DNA of 64,000 bases from Impatiens glandulifera (GCF_907164915.1 NC_061864.1:21322116-21386115), one strand, 5' to 3'. Counted from the first letter of the stretch, positions 11,470-23,110 are shown. Program-made: numbers and translations. The notes: a model not told the origin generated them from the sequence alone.

Positions 11470-11790
11470 AAATTGAATTCCAAAACAAGATCAATTTAGG
11501 ATTCAACGATTTTCATGAAAAATATATTTTTTCTTTCTCATTTAGAGATGTCAATGAGTACCGGTATACCCGATACTCGTGGGTATCCGATGATCGGATT
11601 CAGGTATTTTAAATCGAATTCGGTGTAGGATTCACACACGAGGAGGAAAAAACTAAAAAAATACCCAATCGGGTTCGGAGTTGGGGATGAGGAGTGTGCA
11701 AAATCAAAACCCGATACCCATTTATATTAATAATAAAAATAAAATATTTTGTTATTAAGAATTAATATAACCTTTCAAGATCTATAAATA
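11470..11790 (+). repeat. Left-half copy of hAT-like element (copy 0), directly repeated at 12187
   Basis: Sequence from GAATTCCAAAACAAGATC through GATGTCAATGAGTACCGG and GGGTATCCGATGATCGGATT to TTATTAAGAATTAATAT recurs almost unchanged at 12187-12490. The shared part includes about 70 bp outside the element terminus, so it was copied by segmental duplication together with its flank and not by transposition. Confidence 0.8.
11783..11790 (+). promoter_or_regulatory. Possible TATA box before a small open frame
   Basis: TATAAATA lies 96 bp upstream of an ATG that opens a 36-codon frame. This is a good match to the plant TATA consensus, but chance TATA boxes are frequent in such AT-rich DNA. Confidence 0.3.
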
Positions 11791-11885
11791 TAGACTTGGT
11801 TTGTGTCATTTGGACACTAAAAAATTTCTGAAATTTTCCACCAGATTATCATCCTTGTTTGTATCATCTTTCTTCATATTATCAT

Positions 11886-11996
11886 ATGGATATTACCCCA
11901 GACCCTTTCAATCTCGAAGAGATTCAACAACAATGGGAGTTGGAGGAATCTTTACTCAAAAGACAAAAAGAATTTCTCGAAGAGCTTCAAAGGTGA
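11886..11996 (+). CDS. Small acidic, helix-prone open frame of unknown function, possibly a transposon exon remnant
   Basis: The 36-codon frame begins MDITPDPFNLEEIQQQW and continues with a Glu/Leu/Lys/Gln-rich helix ending in EELQR. Its composition is unlike the Ile/Asn/Phe-rich noise in neighbouring frames and looks like genuine protein, such as the first exon or N-terminus of a transposon or host gene. It lies between two direct copies of the hAT-like half element (11470 and 12187). No continuation was found downstream. I do not recognise the family, and expression cannot be judged. Confidence 0.3.
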   Translation: MDITPDPFNLEEIQQQWELEESLLKRQKEFLEELQR

Positions 11997-12186
11997 AACA
12001 ATCGATCACGTAAAAGAGATTATGTATAAATGATGTGGAAGGGAGAGAAAGTGAAAAAATAATTTTGATACCTTGAATAACACTCTACTGTAAGATATGC
12101 TAAAAAGTGGGTGTTAAAATAGGTGTTAAGCTGGCGTGACAGGGTATTAAATGAAAAAATTTGATACCCTGCTGTGGATAGTCATT

Positions 12187-13821
12187 AAATTGAATTCCAA
12201 AATAAGATTTGGGATTCAACGATTTTCATGAAAAATATATTTTTTCTTTCTCATTTAAAGATGTCAATGAGTACCGGTATACCCGATATTTGTGGGTATC
12301 CGATGATCGGATTTAGGTATTTTAAATCGGGTTTGGAGTAGGGGTCAGACACGGGGAGGGAAAAAACTAAAAAAGTATCAATCGGGTTCAGGATCGGGGA
12401 TGGAGAGTGTACAAAACTAAAATCCGATACCCGTTTATATTAATAATAAAAATAAAATATTTTGTTATTAAGAATTAATATGACTTTTCAAATAATTCAT
12501 CACGACAAACATTATTTTAGATACATCATTTATTTTGTTATTATTCACACTTCACTCCAACTTTATTTTTTAATATTCTTAAAAATATTATTTCTCTCTT
12601 CATTACTTATCAATTCTTCATCTTCAACTTTTTTAAATAACAAAATATAATTTTTTTCTCATCTTCATTCTTTAATTTTTTAACTTCATTCTAACATTTT
12701 TCTTCAAATCTACAATAAAGTTGTTATATTCTTCAACATTTACAACATAAATATATAGGAAATGTAAATAATATTTTCATTTATTTTTTTAATATTTCGA
12801 TTTACTAATTTTAAATTATTTATTATTTTATAAAGTTATGTTTCTTATTTTTCAATTTATATAGTTTTATAAAAATTTAATCAGGTAATAGGGTACCCGA
12901 CGAATCGGGAATGAAATAAAAATAGAGATACCCGTTGGGGTCGGGTTCAGGTTTGAGGTCGGTTAGTAAATGATAATCAGGTTCGGAGATGTATACTTCA
13001 CTTAGGAATGACAACGTGTACCTTACCTGTCGAGTAGTAAAGTAACCATCCTCGTACCAAATTTTCATTTTACTACCCGATCCCGACCCCGAACTCGACG
13101 GGTATCTCTATTTCTTTCTCATTCCCGATTTGTCGGGTATCCGATCCCAACAGCTACCCCATTATCCGATTAAATAAATTTTATATTTTACTAAAATTAA
13201 TTTACAAAAAAATATTGAAGTATAACTGAACAATAAATAAATTTGAAGTAGTAATATCGAAATATAAAAAAAAATAAAAACATTATTTACCTATACATCT
13301 ATGATGTCAAAGAAAATAAGAAAATATAGAGAAAATGTTTTAAAAGTATGAGATGACTACGAAGAGGTGATAGAGAGAGAAGTTTTTTATAGTTGAAGAT
13401 AAAGATATGAAAACAAAAAGAGTGATTAAAGAGAAATAAAATTTTTATAATAAATAAAAGTTTGAGAAATAGTGAAGTGTGTGTAAGAGTCAAGTGTAGG
13501 TAAGAGTGAAGTGTATATAAGAGAAAAATAAATTATGTAATGATTAGGAAGAAGATAAAGATGAGAATGTGAAATGTCATATTAATACTTATCAAAAAAT
13601 AATTAAATATATATATATATTAATATAGTCAGGTATCGGGTATCGGGTTTTGGTTTCGCACACTCTTCATCTCCGACCCTTATCTGACCGGGTACCTTCT
13701 TCTCTCCTCCATACCCGAATCCAAACCCGACCATCGGATACCCACTATATTGGGCATACGGGTACCCATTGTTATCCCTAACTTCACTACTCGACGACTA
13801 GAGTACCCGTTGTCATCCCTA
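12187..13821 (+). mobile_element. Non-autonomous hAT-like element (copy 1), interrupted by copy 2
   Basis: The left terminus is AAGATGTCAATGAGTACCGG at about 12256, preceded by flank shared with copy 0. The right terminus is GAGTACCCGTTGTCATCCCTA ending at 13821. The two ends are inverted repeats of the family consensus AGGGATGACAACGGGTACCC. The interior is AT-rich with GGGTACCCG-type blocks near 12890-12990. Bases 13003-13780 are a second element of the same family, inserted in opposite orientation, so copy 1 itself is roughly 780 bp. It has no transposase. Confidence 0.8.
13003..13780 (-). mobile_element. Non-autonomous hAT-like element (copy 2) nested in copy 1, with perfect 8-bp target duplication
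   Basis: The termini are TAGGAATGACAACGTGTACC and, reverse-complemented from the other end, TAGGGATAACAATGGGTACC. The flanks are ACTTCACT at 12995-13002 and ACTTCACT at 13781-13788. An 8-bp duplication with TAGGG-type termini is characteristic of the hAT superfamily. Being inverted relative to its host copy, it creates a long imperfect palindrome across about 12257-13790. The paralogous segment at 14508-14855 keeps the uninterrupted site (ACTTTACT then ACCCGACGG at about 14714-14730). Confidence 0.9.
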
Positions 13822-14507
13822 TTTACACGCATGTCTAAATTTGATTGATTTGAATAAATAATTCATCATTTTAATAAAAATAGATAATTAATATTTAGAA
13901 ATCTATTATATATATTATGATGTTATAATCTTTTGCCTAAATCTGTATTCCTAAGTCTATATTTTTAATACTCTATATCGATAAATTGAGACAAACGTAT
14001 GTTGTGGAAATATACTTAAATCTAAAATGAAGAACAATCCATTAAGTCATTCTTCGTTATTCTTCAGATCTTTTCTTGATCTTGGATCTTTTTGTTCTGG
14101 ATCTGGACCTGGATCGAAATGTCTGATGTGGGTGGGGTTTAAGTTTTCTAACCCTCTATCGATAGCCTTCTTGAGTGTTCTTGAGAGATGAACATAAACT
14201 TTTTGTTTGATGAGAGAAACATAATAGATAAACTATCTATATAGGTTAGGGACCTAGCTCTAATATACTCATTTATTATTCGTCCCATCAACGAAATAAT
14301 AAATGGTATTTCTGTTTCTACACAAATATATCCCTATATTTATTAGAGATGTCTAAATAAGCTCATAATCTTTATACTTTAATTGGCTTTAATATTTATA
14401 TGATAACAACGAATACACAATTAATAAACAATATATGTATCCAAATATTAGAACTAATTCCAACCTATGACACTTATTGACATTGAATAGTGTCCATGGA
14501 ATTAAGG

Positions 14508-14855
14508 TAAGTAATGTTTTCATTTGTTTTTTCAACATTTCGATTTATTAATTTTAAATTATTTATTATTGTATACAATTTTGTTTCTTATTCTCCAACT
14601 TATATAATTTTATAAAAAAATTATCGGGTAATAAGGTACCCGTCGGGGATGGGGATATAAAGAGATATATGTCGGGGTCAGATAGTAAAATGATAATCAG
14701 ATTCGAGGACGAGTACTTTACTACCCGACGGATAGGGTACCCGTTGCCTTCCCTTACCCACATGTCTAAATTTTATTAATTTGAAAAAATTATTCATCAT
14801 TTAAATAAAAACAGATAATTAATATTTAGAAATCTATTATATATATTATGACACT
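14508..14855 (+). repeat. Right-half copy of hAT-like element (copy 3) with shared flank; carries the empty site
   Basis: It matches 12766-13002 joined to 13789-13921, without the 778-bp nested element. The match runs on past the element terminus for about 100 bp (CATGTCTAAATTT, then AGATAATTAATATTTAGAAA and ATTATATATATTATGA). It is therefore a segmental duplicate of the right half of copy 1 and its flank, made before copy 2 inserted or from a chromosome lacking it. Confidence 0.8.
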
Positions 14856-15143
14856 TATTTGACATTGAACATAGTCCATCATGGAACTAATTCCTTATAA
14901 AAAAACAAAAAAGTGTCCTTCATTCATGTATAAGCTCATATGTGAATATGTATCAATTTAGGAGTGATTTTTATGATTCAAATGTTACGAGACGAGTTTA
15001 ATTGAGATGGAGATTATAGTGTGGGATCATTCTATCTTCGTCCCATTTTTTTAAGATAAAAATAGTGAAACTAATAACTTGGGAGAATAAATTAATGTTC
15101 ACATGAATTCCACTTTTACACTCTCCTTCATTTTCTTGTGCTC

Positions 15144-15150
15144 TATAAAT
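15144..15150 (+). promoter_or_regulatory. TATA box of the P450 gene
   Basis: CTCTATAAATTG is 74 bp before the ATG, a normal plant distance once a short leader is allowed. The motif is conserved in the inverted 5' copy at 5633-6035. Confidence 0.7.
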
Positions 15151-15223
15151 TGAGAAACCAAACTTCTAATCATATTCACACCTTAATTACCATCCCATTT
15201 CCCCCACAACAATCAATAATACC

Positions 15224-17280
15224 ATGGAGTCCCTTCACTGGATTGTGTGTCTCTTAGCCGGCGCAGTCGTCCTCATCTCTACCCTCCTCCGGCACCGCCG
15301 TAAGAACCTTTCATTGCCGCCAGGGCCTAAACCCTGGCCCATAATCGGAAACCTAAACCTCATCGGCCCCCTTCCCCACCACTCCATCCACGAACTCACC
15401 CTTAAGTACGGACCCATTATGCAGCTGAAGTTCGGTTCTTTTCCTGTGGTGGTTGGCTCCTCGGTCGAGATGGCTAAGGTTTTCCTAAAGACCATGGATG
15501 CCAATTTCGTTGGCCGACCAAACTTTGCTGCAGGAAAGTACACCACCTACAATTACTCCAACATTACATGGTCCCCTTATGGGTCATATTGGCGGCAGTT
15601 GCGTAAGATGTGTCTCATGGAGCTCTTCAGCGCCAGGCGGCTCGATTCGTACGAGTTCATCCGAGTCCAGGAGTTGAACACGTTGCTTTTAGACCTATTT
15701 AACTCAGCTGGAGCTCCGATCACGCTCAAAGATCATTTGAGTACGTTGAGTTTTAATATTATCAGCAGAATGGTTCTTGGAAAAAGGTAATATTGACTAC
15801 TCAATTTACTTAATTTTTTTTTCAAGTGAACAGAGAATTACCTAAAAATAACTGTTCGGACAAAAGTTTGATAAAAAAAATTCATTGCCACTCTCAATTC
15901 TCATTATGTACAAATATATAACGGGTAAATTCTGATATAACTTTTCTCCACCTACAAATAAGAGCAAACCCAATGAGGTTAATTTAAGCTTGTTTGTAAG
16001 TTGTATTACAAACTGAATTTTAAGTAGATTACAAAATAAGAATTGAGTTGGATGAGGATCAAATATCAAAATCGACTACATATTTGAAGTATTTGTTAAG
16101 TTTATGGTTTGATATGAAAACAAATAAATGTTACAAGTAAAATTAATATTTTGCATAATTTTTTTTTTTTTGGAAAATATTTTGCATAATTTAAGATACA
16201 ATGGATTTGGAGTAGGTACATTATATTAGTTTAACTCCAGCTGCTACTTTTAGAGATATGGTACCGAACATTTTCTGATCTCCATAACTGAATTTAAACC
16301 GAACAATTCAAATAAATAAGCACATATATGTTACATTTGAATTTTATTATTTAATAATTAATAAAATAGAAATAATTGCATATAAAACAGGTATCTAGAT
16401 AAAGACGTGTCGACACAAGAATTCAAAGAGATGTTGGATGAGTTGTTCTTGCTAAACGGAGTAATCACTGTCGGAGATTCAATCCCTTGGTTGGCCTTCT
16501 TGGATTTGGACGGGTACATCAAAAGAATGAAGGTCGTGGCCAAGAAATTCGACAAATTCCTAGAGAACGTGCTTGACGAGCACATCGCAAGGAAGTCCAC
16601 CTACCAGGAAAATTTTTTGACCAAGGACATGTTGGATGTGTTGTTGGAGTTGGCCAACAACTCGACTCTCGAGGTCAAACTCAATAGGCACAACGTCAAA
16701 GCTTTCACTCAGGTATACATTCTTTTTTTCTTTTTTTCAAATGAAAAGCATTAACGTGAGTTTTAATTGAATATTTTAGGATCTCTTAGCCGGCGGAACC
16801 GATACCTCGACCACCACTTTAGAATGGGCAATATCAGAGATGTTGAAAAATCCGGATACATTCAAAAAGGCACATGATGAGTTGAACCGTGTCATAGGCC
16901 CCAATCGTTGGGTCAAAGAGAACGACATGTCAAATCTTCCTTACATAGATGCTATAACAAAAGAAACTATGCGCATGCATCCCGTGGCTCCAATGCTCGT
17001 ACCGAGGGAGACTTTGGAGGATTGTATGGTTGCAGGATACGACATTCCTCGAGGAACTCGAGTCTTAGTGAGTGTGTGGAGCATAGGGAGAGATCCAGCA
17101 TTGTGGGATGAACCGGAACAATTCGAGCCAAATAGGTTTATTGGGAAGGTGATTGACGTGAAAGGGCGTGATTTTGAGCTTCTGCCATTTGGGGCGGGTA
17201 GACGAATGTGCCCTGGGTATAGTTTAGGGCTAAAGGTGATCAAGACTAGCCTAGCTAACCTATTGCATGGATATGAATGA
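15224..17280 (+). CDS. CYP92A-like cytochrome P450, truncated by an in-frame TGA
   Basis: Exons 15224-15786, 16391-16712 and 16780-17280 join with GT-AG introns into 461 codons plus stop. In order they encode an N-terminal membrane anchor (about residues 5-22), the LPPGPKPWPIIGNL hinge, the I-helix AGGTDTS (299-305), ExxR as ETMR (357-360), FEPNRF, and the haem loop FGAGRRMCPG with Cys439. Wording throughout matches the CYP92A family of ER-bound monooxygenases of specialised metabolism; the substrate cannot be inferred. Reading stops at HGYE-TGA (17278-17280). The same frame then continues through KDLNMDEIFGLTTRKKIPL and VVEPRLP to TAA at 17419-17421, the normal family C-terminus, so a Trp codon (TGG) has probably become TGA. 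The haem site is upstream of the stop, but the lost beta-sheet end usually matters for folding. It is either a recent nonsense allele or a sequencing error. Confidence 0.9.
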
Positions 17281-17421
17281 AGTTTTCCTAAAGGAATGAG
17301 CACGAAAGATTTAAACATGGATGAAATTTTTGGGCTTACAACTAGAAAGAAAATCCCTCTAGAAGTCGTGGTTGAGCCTAGGCTTCCATATAATTTGTAT
17401 CAAATGATTTCAAACAAATAA

Positions 17422-18446
17422 TTAATAATAGTGTTTCAGAGACGCATCTATATATATATTATGGGATTACAAAAATGTATTACCTATCACTGCTCAAATA
17501 AATTATTTATTATCTAGCTACTAAGTTGAGCCTTTTTTAATCTTAACTCAAGTTTAATCCTTCTTAAATTCAAGCCCAAAATTCTAATATGGATTCGTAC
17601 TAGAACTACTATGTATGTATATATGTCTGCATGATCATGTGAATGTATATATAAAGTTAAAATTGTTTGTTCTAAAATAAATTTAAAATAGTAAAAATTT
17701 TTTTCATATATTAAAAAAATTATAAAATTTTGTTTTTGAAAGATTTTTTTAGTAGTGTGAGAAACAAATTCTTAGAAATTTAAGGGTAAATAATTTTTAT
17801 GATAATATTAAATTGGGATATTGTCTGGAAATGGGTAATGTATTTATAAAAAACAATTCCAAATTACAATTTTTTTTTATTTTTGTAGGTTACTCAATCT
17901 CATATATAATATATTTTTAACCGAAAATGAATTAAAACGAAAGAAAGATTTCGATAAAGAGGAATCTCATCAACTGAATTACTCCATTCTTAACTGGAAA
18001 AAAAGAGAACATGTAAGTTAAGAAGAACATTGATTAAAAAAAACATAATTAAGGTAAGTTAAAAAGAAAAAGTTATTATTATATTTTATCCTTGACCTTA
18101 CTTTTGGGCTAGCTTTACTCATCGTCAAGCTATTTATTTAAGATCAAGAAAACATATTTAAAGAAGTGTTGTAATTACTTAATTAGTTTATAATATAATA
18201 GAAAAAATAAATAAATTCTTATTAAAAAACCCGCAAAACTATAAAAAGAAGAAAACAAGAGATAGAGGGAGCTGACTAAGAATATAGATAAGAAAAAATA
18301 GTGACTATACATCTGGCAATAAATAATTAAAAATACAAAAATAGACTTGGATCATGTCATATAAGTTAAGGAAGCATAAATATACGTTGCTTAATTAGTT
18401 TGAACAAATAATTTACTGCATTAAACAAATCGAATTAAAATATTTT
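17422..18446. other. AT-rich intergenic DNA between the P450 and the Copia element
   Basis: No gene was seen. The first 100 bp or so should hold the P450 3' UTR and poly(A) signals. Confidence 0.4.
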
Positions 18447-18481
18447 TTACTTACCCAGAAAGCAATGAACACCTTAACAAT

Positions 18482-18497
18482 TCTCCCCCTTCCGAGT
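18482..18497 (-). other. Polypurine tract of the Copia element
   Basis: Read on the minus strand, GGAAGGGGGAGAAT lies immediately before the LTR start TGTTAAGGTGTTC, as expected for plus-strand priming. Confidence 0.75.
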
Positions 18498-18499
18498 CA

Positions 18500-21400
18500 T
18501 GGGAGAATGTTGCTATAAACATTCATCACTGTGACGCCCCTGTCAGAACCATTCCGGTTTTGGCATAACATATTTCATGCTTTCCTATTCGCAAGCCCTT
18601 TGTCATCATATCTGACACGTTCTCCTTTGTATGCAATTACTCCAAGTATAACTCCTTCTTCTCGAGCACTTCACGGATCCAATGGTACCTTCTTTTGATG
18701 TGTTTTGAACGTGAATGGAAACTTAGATTCTTGCTCACATATAGCACTTTGTGACTCACTAAACACCACAAACCTGTCTTGTGTTATGTTTGTTTCCTTC
18801 AATAATTCATTCATCCATTTCATTTCCTTACAACATTCAGTAATAGAAATATATTCAACTTCTGTAGTAGACAAAGCAAAACAACACATTAATTTTTGTA
18901 GATGAGACTGCCACAGCTCCTCCTCCAAAGGTAAATAGATACACTGAAGTTGATCTCATTGTGTCAATATCACCACTCATATCTGAATCAGAAAACTCTT
19001 CAACATGTTGTTTTCCAGTACCATAACACAAAATGTATTTGGAGGTCCCTCGAAGATATCTCATTAGCCACTTCACTACTTTCTAGTGTATCTTACTGGG
19101 ATTTGAAACAAAAAGACTAACTACTTCGATCGCATGAGCTATATTCGGTCTTGTGTAGACTATTATATACATCAAACTTCTTATGGATTAAGCATATGGA
19201 GTCTTGCACATTTTTGTCTTTCCTCTTCATTCTTGGGAGACACTGTCTTGTTTATTTTCAAGTGTGTAGCTAATGGACAAACAACTGACATTGCCTTGTC
19301 CATATAAAATCTTTTTAGAATCTTCTCAATATATCTCTCTTGAGACAGCCGTAACTTTTTCTACACCCGATCACGAATGACTTTCATTCCAAGAATTTAT
19401 CTTGTTGGACCCAAGTATTTCATCTCAAAAGACTTGGACAAATCCTTTTTCAACTTGGCAATCTTGAGTTTGTCTCTCCCTACAATCAGCATGTCAACAA
19501 CATATAGGAGAAGTATAATAAAATCATTAAAAGAAAACTTTTGCATGAAGACACAGTGACCTGTAGATGTCTTCATGTACCAATGGATGGTCATGAACGA
19601 CTCAAACTTAAGATACCACTGTCTTGGTGTTTGTTTCAAACCGTACTGACTTTTGACAAGTTTGCACACCTTGCTTTCCTCACCTTTCTTATTGTAACAT
19701 TCAGGGTGCTCCATTTAATAATCTTCATCCAAATCACCATAGAGAAATGCAGTCTTGACATCAAGTTGTTCAACCTTAAGATCCATACAAGCGGCTAGAC
19801 CTAACACCACCCGAATGGAAGTCATCTTCACTACTAGTGAGAAAATCTCATCATAATTGATTCCATGTATCTGGCCAAAACCTTTGACAGTCAGTCTAGC
19901 CTTGTATCTTGGCTTGCTATCATCACTTTCTTGTTTGATCTTGTACACCCATTTATTTTATAATACTTTTCTGTTATTTAGTCTTTCCACCCGTTCATAT
20001 ATGTCATTTTTCAGCAATGACTTCATCTCTTCATTCAGGCAGCTAGTCATTCTTCCTTGTGAGCATCCTTAAGAGTCTCCTTATAGCATACAGGCTCCCC
20101 ACAATCAGTTAGAAGAACATACTCTATAGTCGAATACTTAGAACAATATCATTTCTCCTTAGTAAACATCCTAAGTATTTATGTTTGTTGATTATGTTGA
20201 TTTTTATCTTCTTGCTGAATTTCAAAGTAAGCCTCGATATTATCACCAAGATCATCTTTTATATCATTTCCATGGTCTACATCTTGACCCTGAAGAACAT
20301 CATCATCACTATCCGAGTCCAAAACTTCATGTGGCCTTGTCTCCTCAACATCATGAGATGACTCCAAACTAGGAAGATCACAAATGTATGCATCAAACTT
20401 GTCACCATCTTCAAGGAATACCATATCTCAACTTCTTAAAACCTTCTTGTCCACTGGATCATAACACTTGTATCCCCACTTTTCATCACCATAACCCAAA
20501 AATATGCATTGTCTGGTTTTTGCATCTAGCTTAGACCTTTCATCTTTTAGAACATGCACAAAGACTCTGCAATCAAAAACACGTAAATAGTCATAACTGA
20601 CATCTTTACCTGACCAGATACTTTCTACACACTTATTATTCAATGGCTTGGAGGGAAAACGGTTGATCGCATACAATGTAATGCCCATGGCTTCAGACTA
20701 GAAATGCTTAGCCAACCTGGCATGAGAGAGCATATTCCTCATTCATTCCAACAGTGTTCTGTACATCCTCTCTACCACTCCATTTTGTTGTGGAGTCTTG
20801 GGCACCATCTGTTCATGTCGAATAGCATGCTCTTTGCGATAATCATCAAATGAGCATATGTACTCTCCCACATGATTTGATTGCACCCTCATTAGTTTTA
20901 TGTGTGTCTCTCTTTCAACCAGCTTGTGAAAGACCTCGAACCTTGATTCAACCTCAACCTTGGACTTTATAACATAGGCCCAAACCTTCCTAGATGCATC
21001 GTCTATGAAGGTTACAAAATAAGAAGCATCGCTTATGGATTTAATTTTCATAGGACCACAAGCATCTGTATGGACCAGCTCAATGATATTCTTTTTCGGT
21101 TCCACTTTCAGCTTGAAGGAGACTTTGTTCTGCTTACCCTCCAAGCAATGCTCACAACTTTCAATATGAGCATCCTTGAGATTCGGTAACTCATTTCTCT
21201 TTATCAAAACATTCAACCATTTTTCACTAATGTGACATAGTCTATTGTGCCACAACTCACAGGATGACTCCATCACAACATAATATGTTGCATCATAGAC
21301 AATTTTAAAATTTGTCTCGTATAAGGAACAACGTTTCTTACCTCATGCAACAACCAAGGAATTCTTGCTTAGTTTCCATGCTCCACCACTGGAAACATTA

Positions 21401-21640
21401 TGGTAGCCTCCATCATCGAGTTTACTTGTAGAAATCAAATTCATTCTCAAGTCAGGAACATGTCTTACATCTCTCAAAGTCAGGAAACAGCTAATGTTAG
21501 TCTCGATTCTAATATCACCAAGACCAACTATCTTGGACACACCATTGTTGCCCATGCGAACATCACCATAATCACCAGCATTGTAGGACTAGAAGTAATC
21601 TTTGTGTGGAGTAATATGGAATGAGGCACATATGTCAACA
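18500..21640 (-). pseudogene. Copia pol: protease, integrase, reverse transcriptase, RNase H (inactivated)
   Basis: From high to low coordinate: a protease remnant at about 21640-21560, where the catalytic Asp triplet reads VDICAS; a pre-integrase region at 21555-21343 (DVRHVPDLRMNLIS). Integrase follows at 21276-20743 (HNRLCHIS, HTDACGP, D-DASRKVWAY, QQNGVVERM) with its C-terminal GYKCYDP block at 20688-20428. RT is at 19948-19397 (QLDVKTAFLYGDL, QYGLKQTPRQW, and YVVD in place of YVDD). RNase H is at 19076-18671 (STTEVEYIS). Stops separate most blocks. The second RT aspartate pair has lost one Asp (YVDD to YVVD), which alone should abolish polymerase activity. Confidence 0.9.
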
Positions 21641-21799
21641 ATTTATGTTGTTTCATTTGAAGACGTGCTAAGACAGGAGTCTTGACATTAGAAGTATATG
21701 TCAGTTCACCATCTGAAGCATAAGATGTATTTGCACTATATTATTTCTTTTCTCTAGGCTTCACCGTACCCTTTGCTTTATCATTTTAAAATTTTCAGC

Positions 21800-22515
21800 A
21801 CTCGTTTATCTAATGACCTATTTTTCCATAGTAATGGAAAACGCCATCCTTCTTCGGAGCTCTAGACTTACCCCTACTCAAACTACTTCTATTATCCTTT
21901 GATCTTCCTCTATCAATCACCAACATATCAGACTTAGAGAGTTTATCCCCCTTTTGATTCTCCTCATCAAGTAAGAAACTTGTGACAAATGCCGTGTTAA
22001 TTTTACCATTTTGTGTTGAGTTGTTGAGAGTGATAATAAGTGTCTCCCAACTTGTAGGTAAAGAGCCAAAGACTAACAGTGCTTGCACCTTATCATCAAA
22101 TTTATCTTCATACTACTCAGTTGATTCAAAATATTTTAAAATTCATTCAAGTGTTCAGCAAATGATTTATTATCAATGTACTTCAGGTTCACTAGCCTTC
22201 GTACTAGTGCTTCTTATTCTCTGTTGACCTCCCAAGCCCTAGCATAGAGAGCTTCAAGTTTGCTCCACACACCATACGTCGTAGTCTAGTTCTAAACATG
22301 GTGCACACCATTTACACCAACCCATGAATGAATAAAGTTACACGCCTTTCTATCTGTCTTTTTTCAATCAGCCTCTTTTATACTCTTAGGTCTAACACCC
22401 TTATTTTCAATTGTTTCATTCAAATCATCTGAAACTAGTAAATCATTAATCATCAGTTTCCATTGCATTAGTTTGTACCATTCAGACTCACCATATCAAG
22501 TCTAAATTTATCCAT
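21800..22515 (-). pseudogene. Copia gag (inactivated)
   Basis: It starts at the ATG at 22515 with MDKFRLDMVSLNGTN, the usual Tnt1-type gag opening, followed by an early stop. The central part (22088-21810) reads LLVFGSLPTSWETLI and a basic SLSRGKSRAP stretch before a nucleic-acid-binding knuckle that has lost its first cysteines (HYYGKIGH instead of CYYCGKxGH). Confidence 0.85.
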
Positions 22516-22520
22516 TATTA

Positions 22521-23078
22521 TTATTTTTTTATTTTTTTGGGGAAAACAGCTTAGTGCCATTTCATTAAAAAAAACCCAAAAGAGGGAAAATAATATAAAA
22601 GTTTAAGATCAGATCTAGACAATTTCTAGATTTGACAATGAAACGATAATTGAATTACAGTCAACAACAACAAGCAATTAGCGTTTACTGTGTTTTTACT
22701 TTTATTCTACTTGTAACATTCTCAAACGAAATATCTCATATCTGGCAGAGCTTTCTATTCTCTTCATTTCTTTCGATTCCTCTCCAAGAATGAATGAGTG
22801 CATTTTCATCTAAAGTTATATCTCTCCAAATATTTTCAGTCGTTCTACTTCTTCCACTGTAAGTTCTTGAATTTCTTTCTTTCCAGATATTGTAGATTGC
22901 CTCAAAGTAGCATTTCAACATATACTTATATAGAAGGATCTTTCTTTTGCTTTATTCTTCATCCACTCTTGGATTTCTTCTCATATTCTTGGAAAGTTGA
23001 TGATGTTCATGTTTGCAGCATACATCCTCCAGTGATCTCCTCTTTGAATTTTGTCATGTAACCGGCAGAGATCTCTAC
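22521..23078 (-). mobile_element. 5'-truncated LINE fragment inserted in the Copia leader
   Basis: The minus strand encodes the C-terminal part of a LINE RT product (EAIYNIWKERNSRTYSGRS at 22921-22736), then 3' UTR and a poly(A)-like end (T-rich at about 22521-22541 on the plus strand). Its 3' end (CTTAG.G.(C/T)ATTTCATTAAAAA.CCCAAAA on the plus strand) matches the LINE at 48442, so both are one family. The flanks TCCATTATTA (22511-22520) and TCCAATATTA (23079-23088) match at 9 of 10 positions and are a plausible target duplication. Confidence 0.75.
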
Positions 23079-23110
23079 TCCAATATTAAAATAGGTAATC
23101 AGTCAATACT

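Noticed and set aside
15235..15546. 103-residue minus-strand open frame opposite P450 exon 1
   Set aside because: It is the antisense shadow of a well-supported exon; the similar frame at 5609-5818 is the corresponding shadow of the inverted copy.
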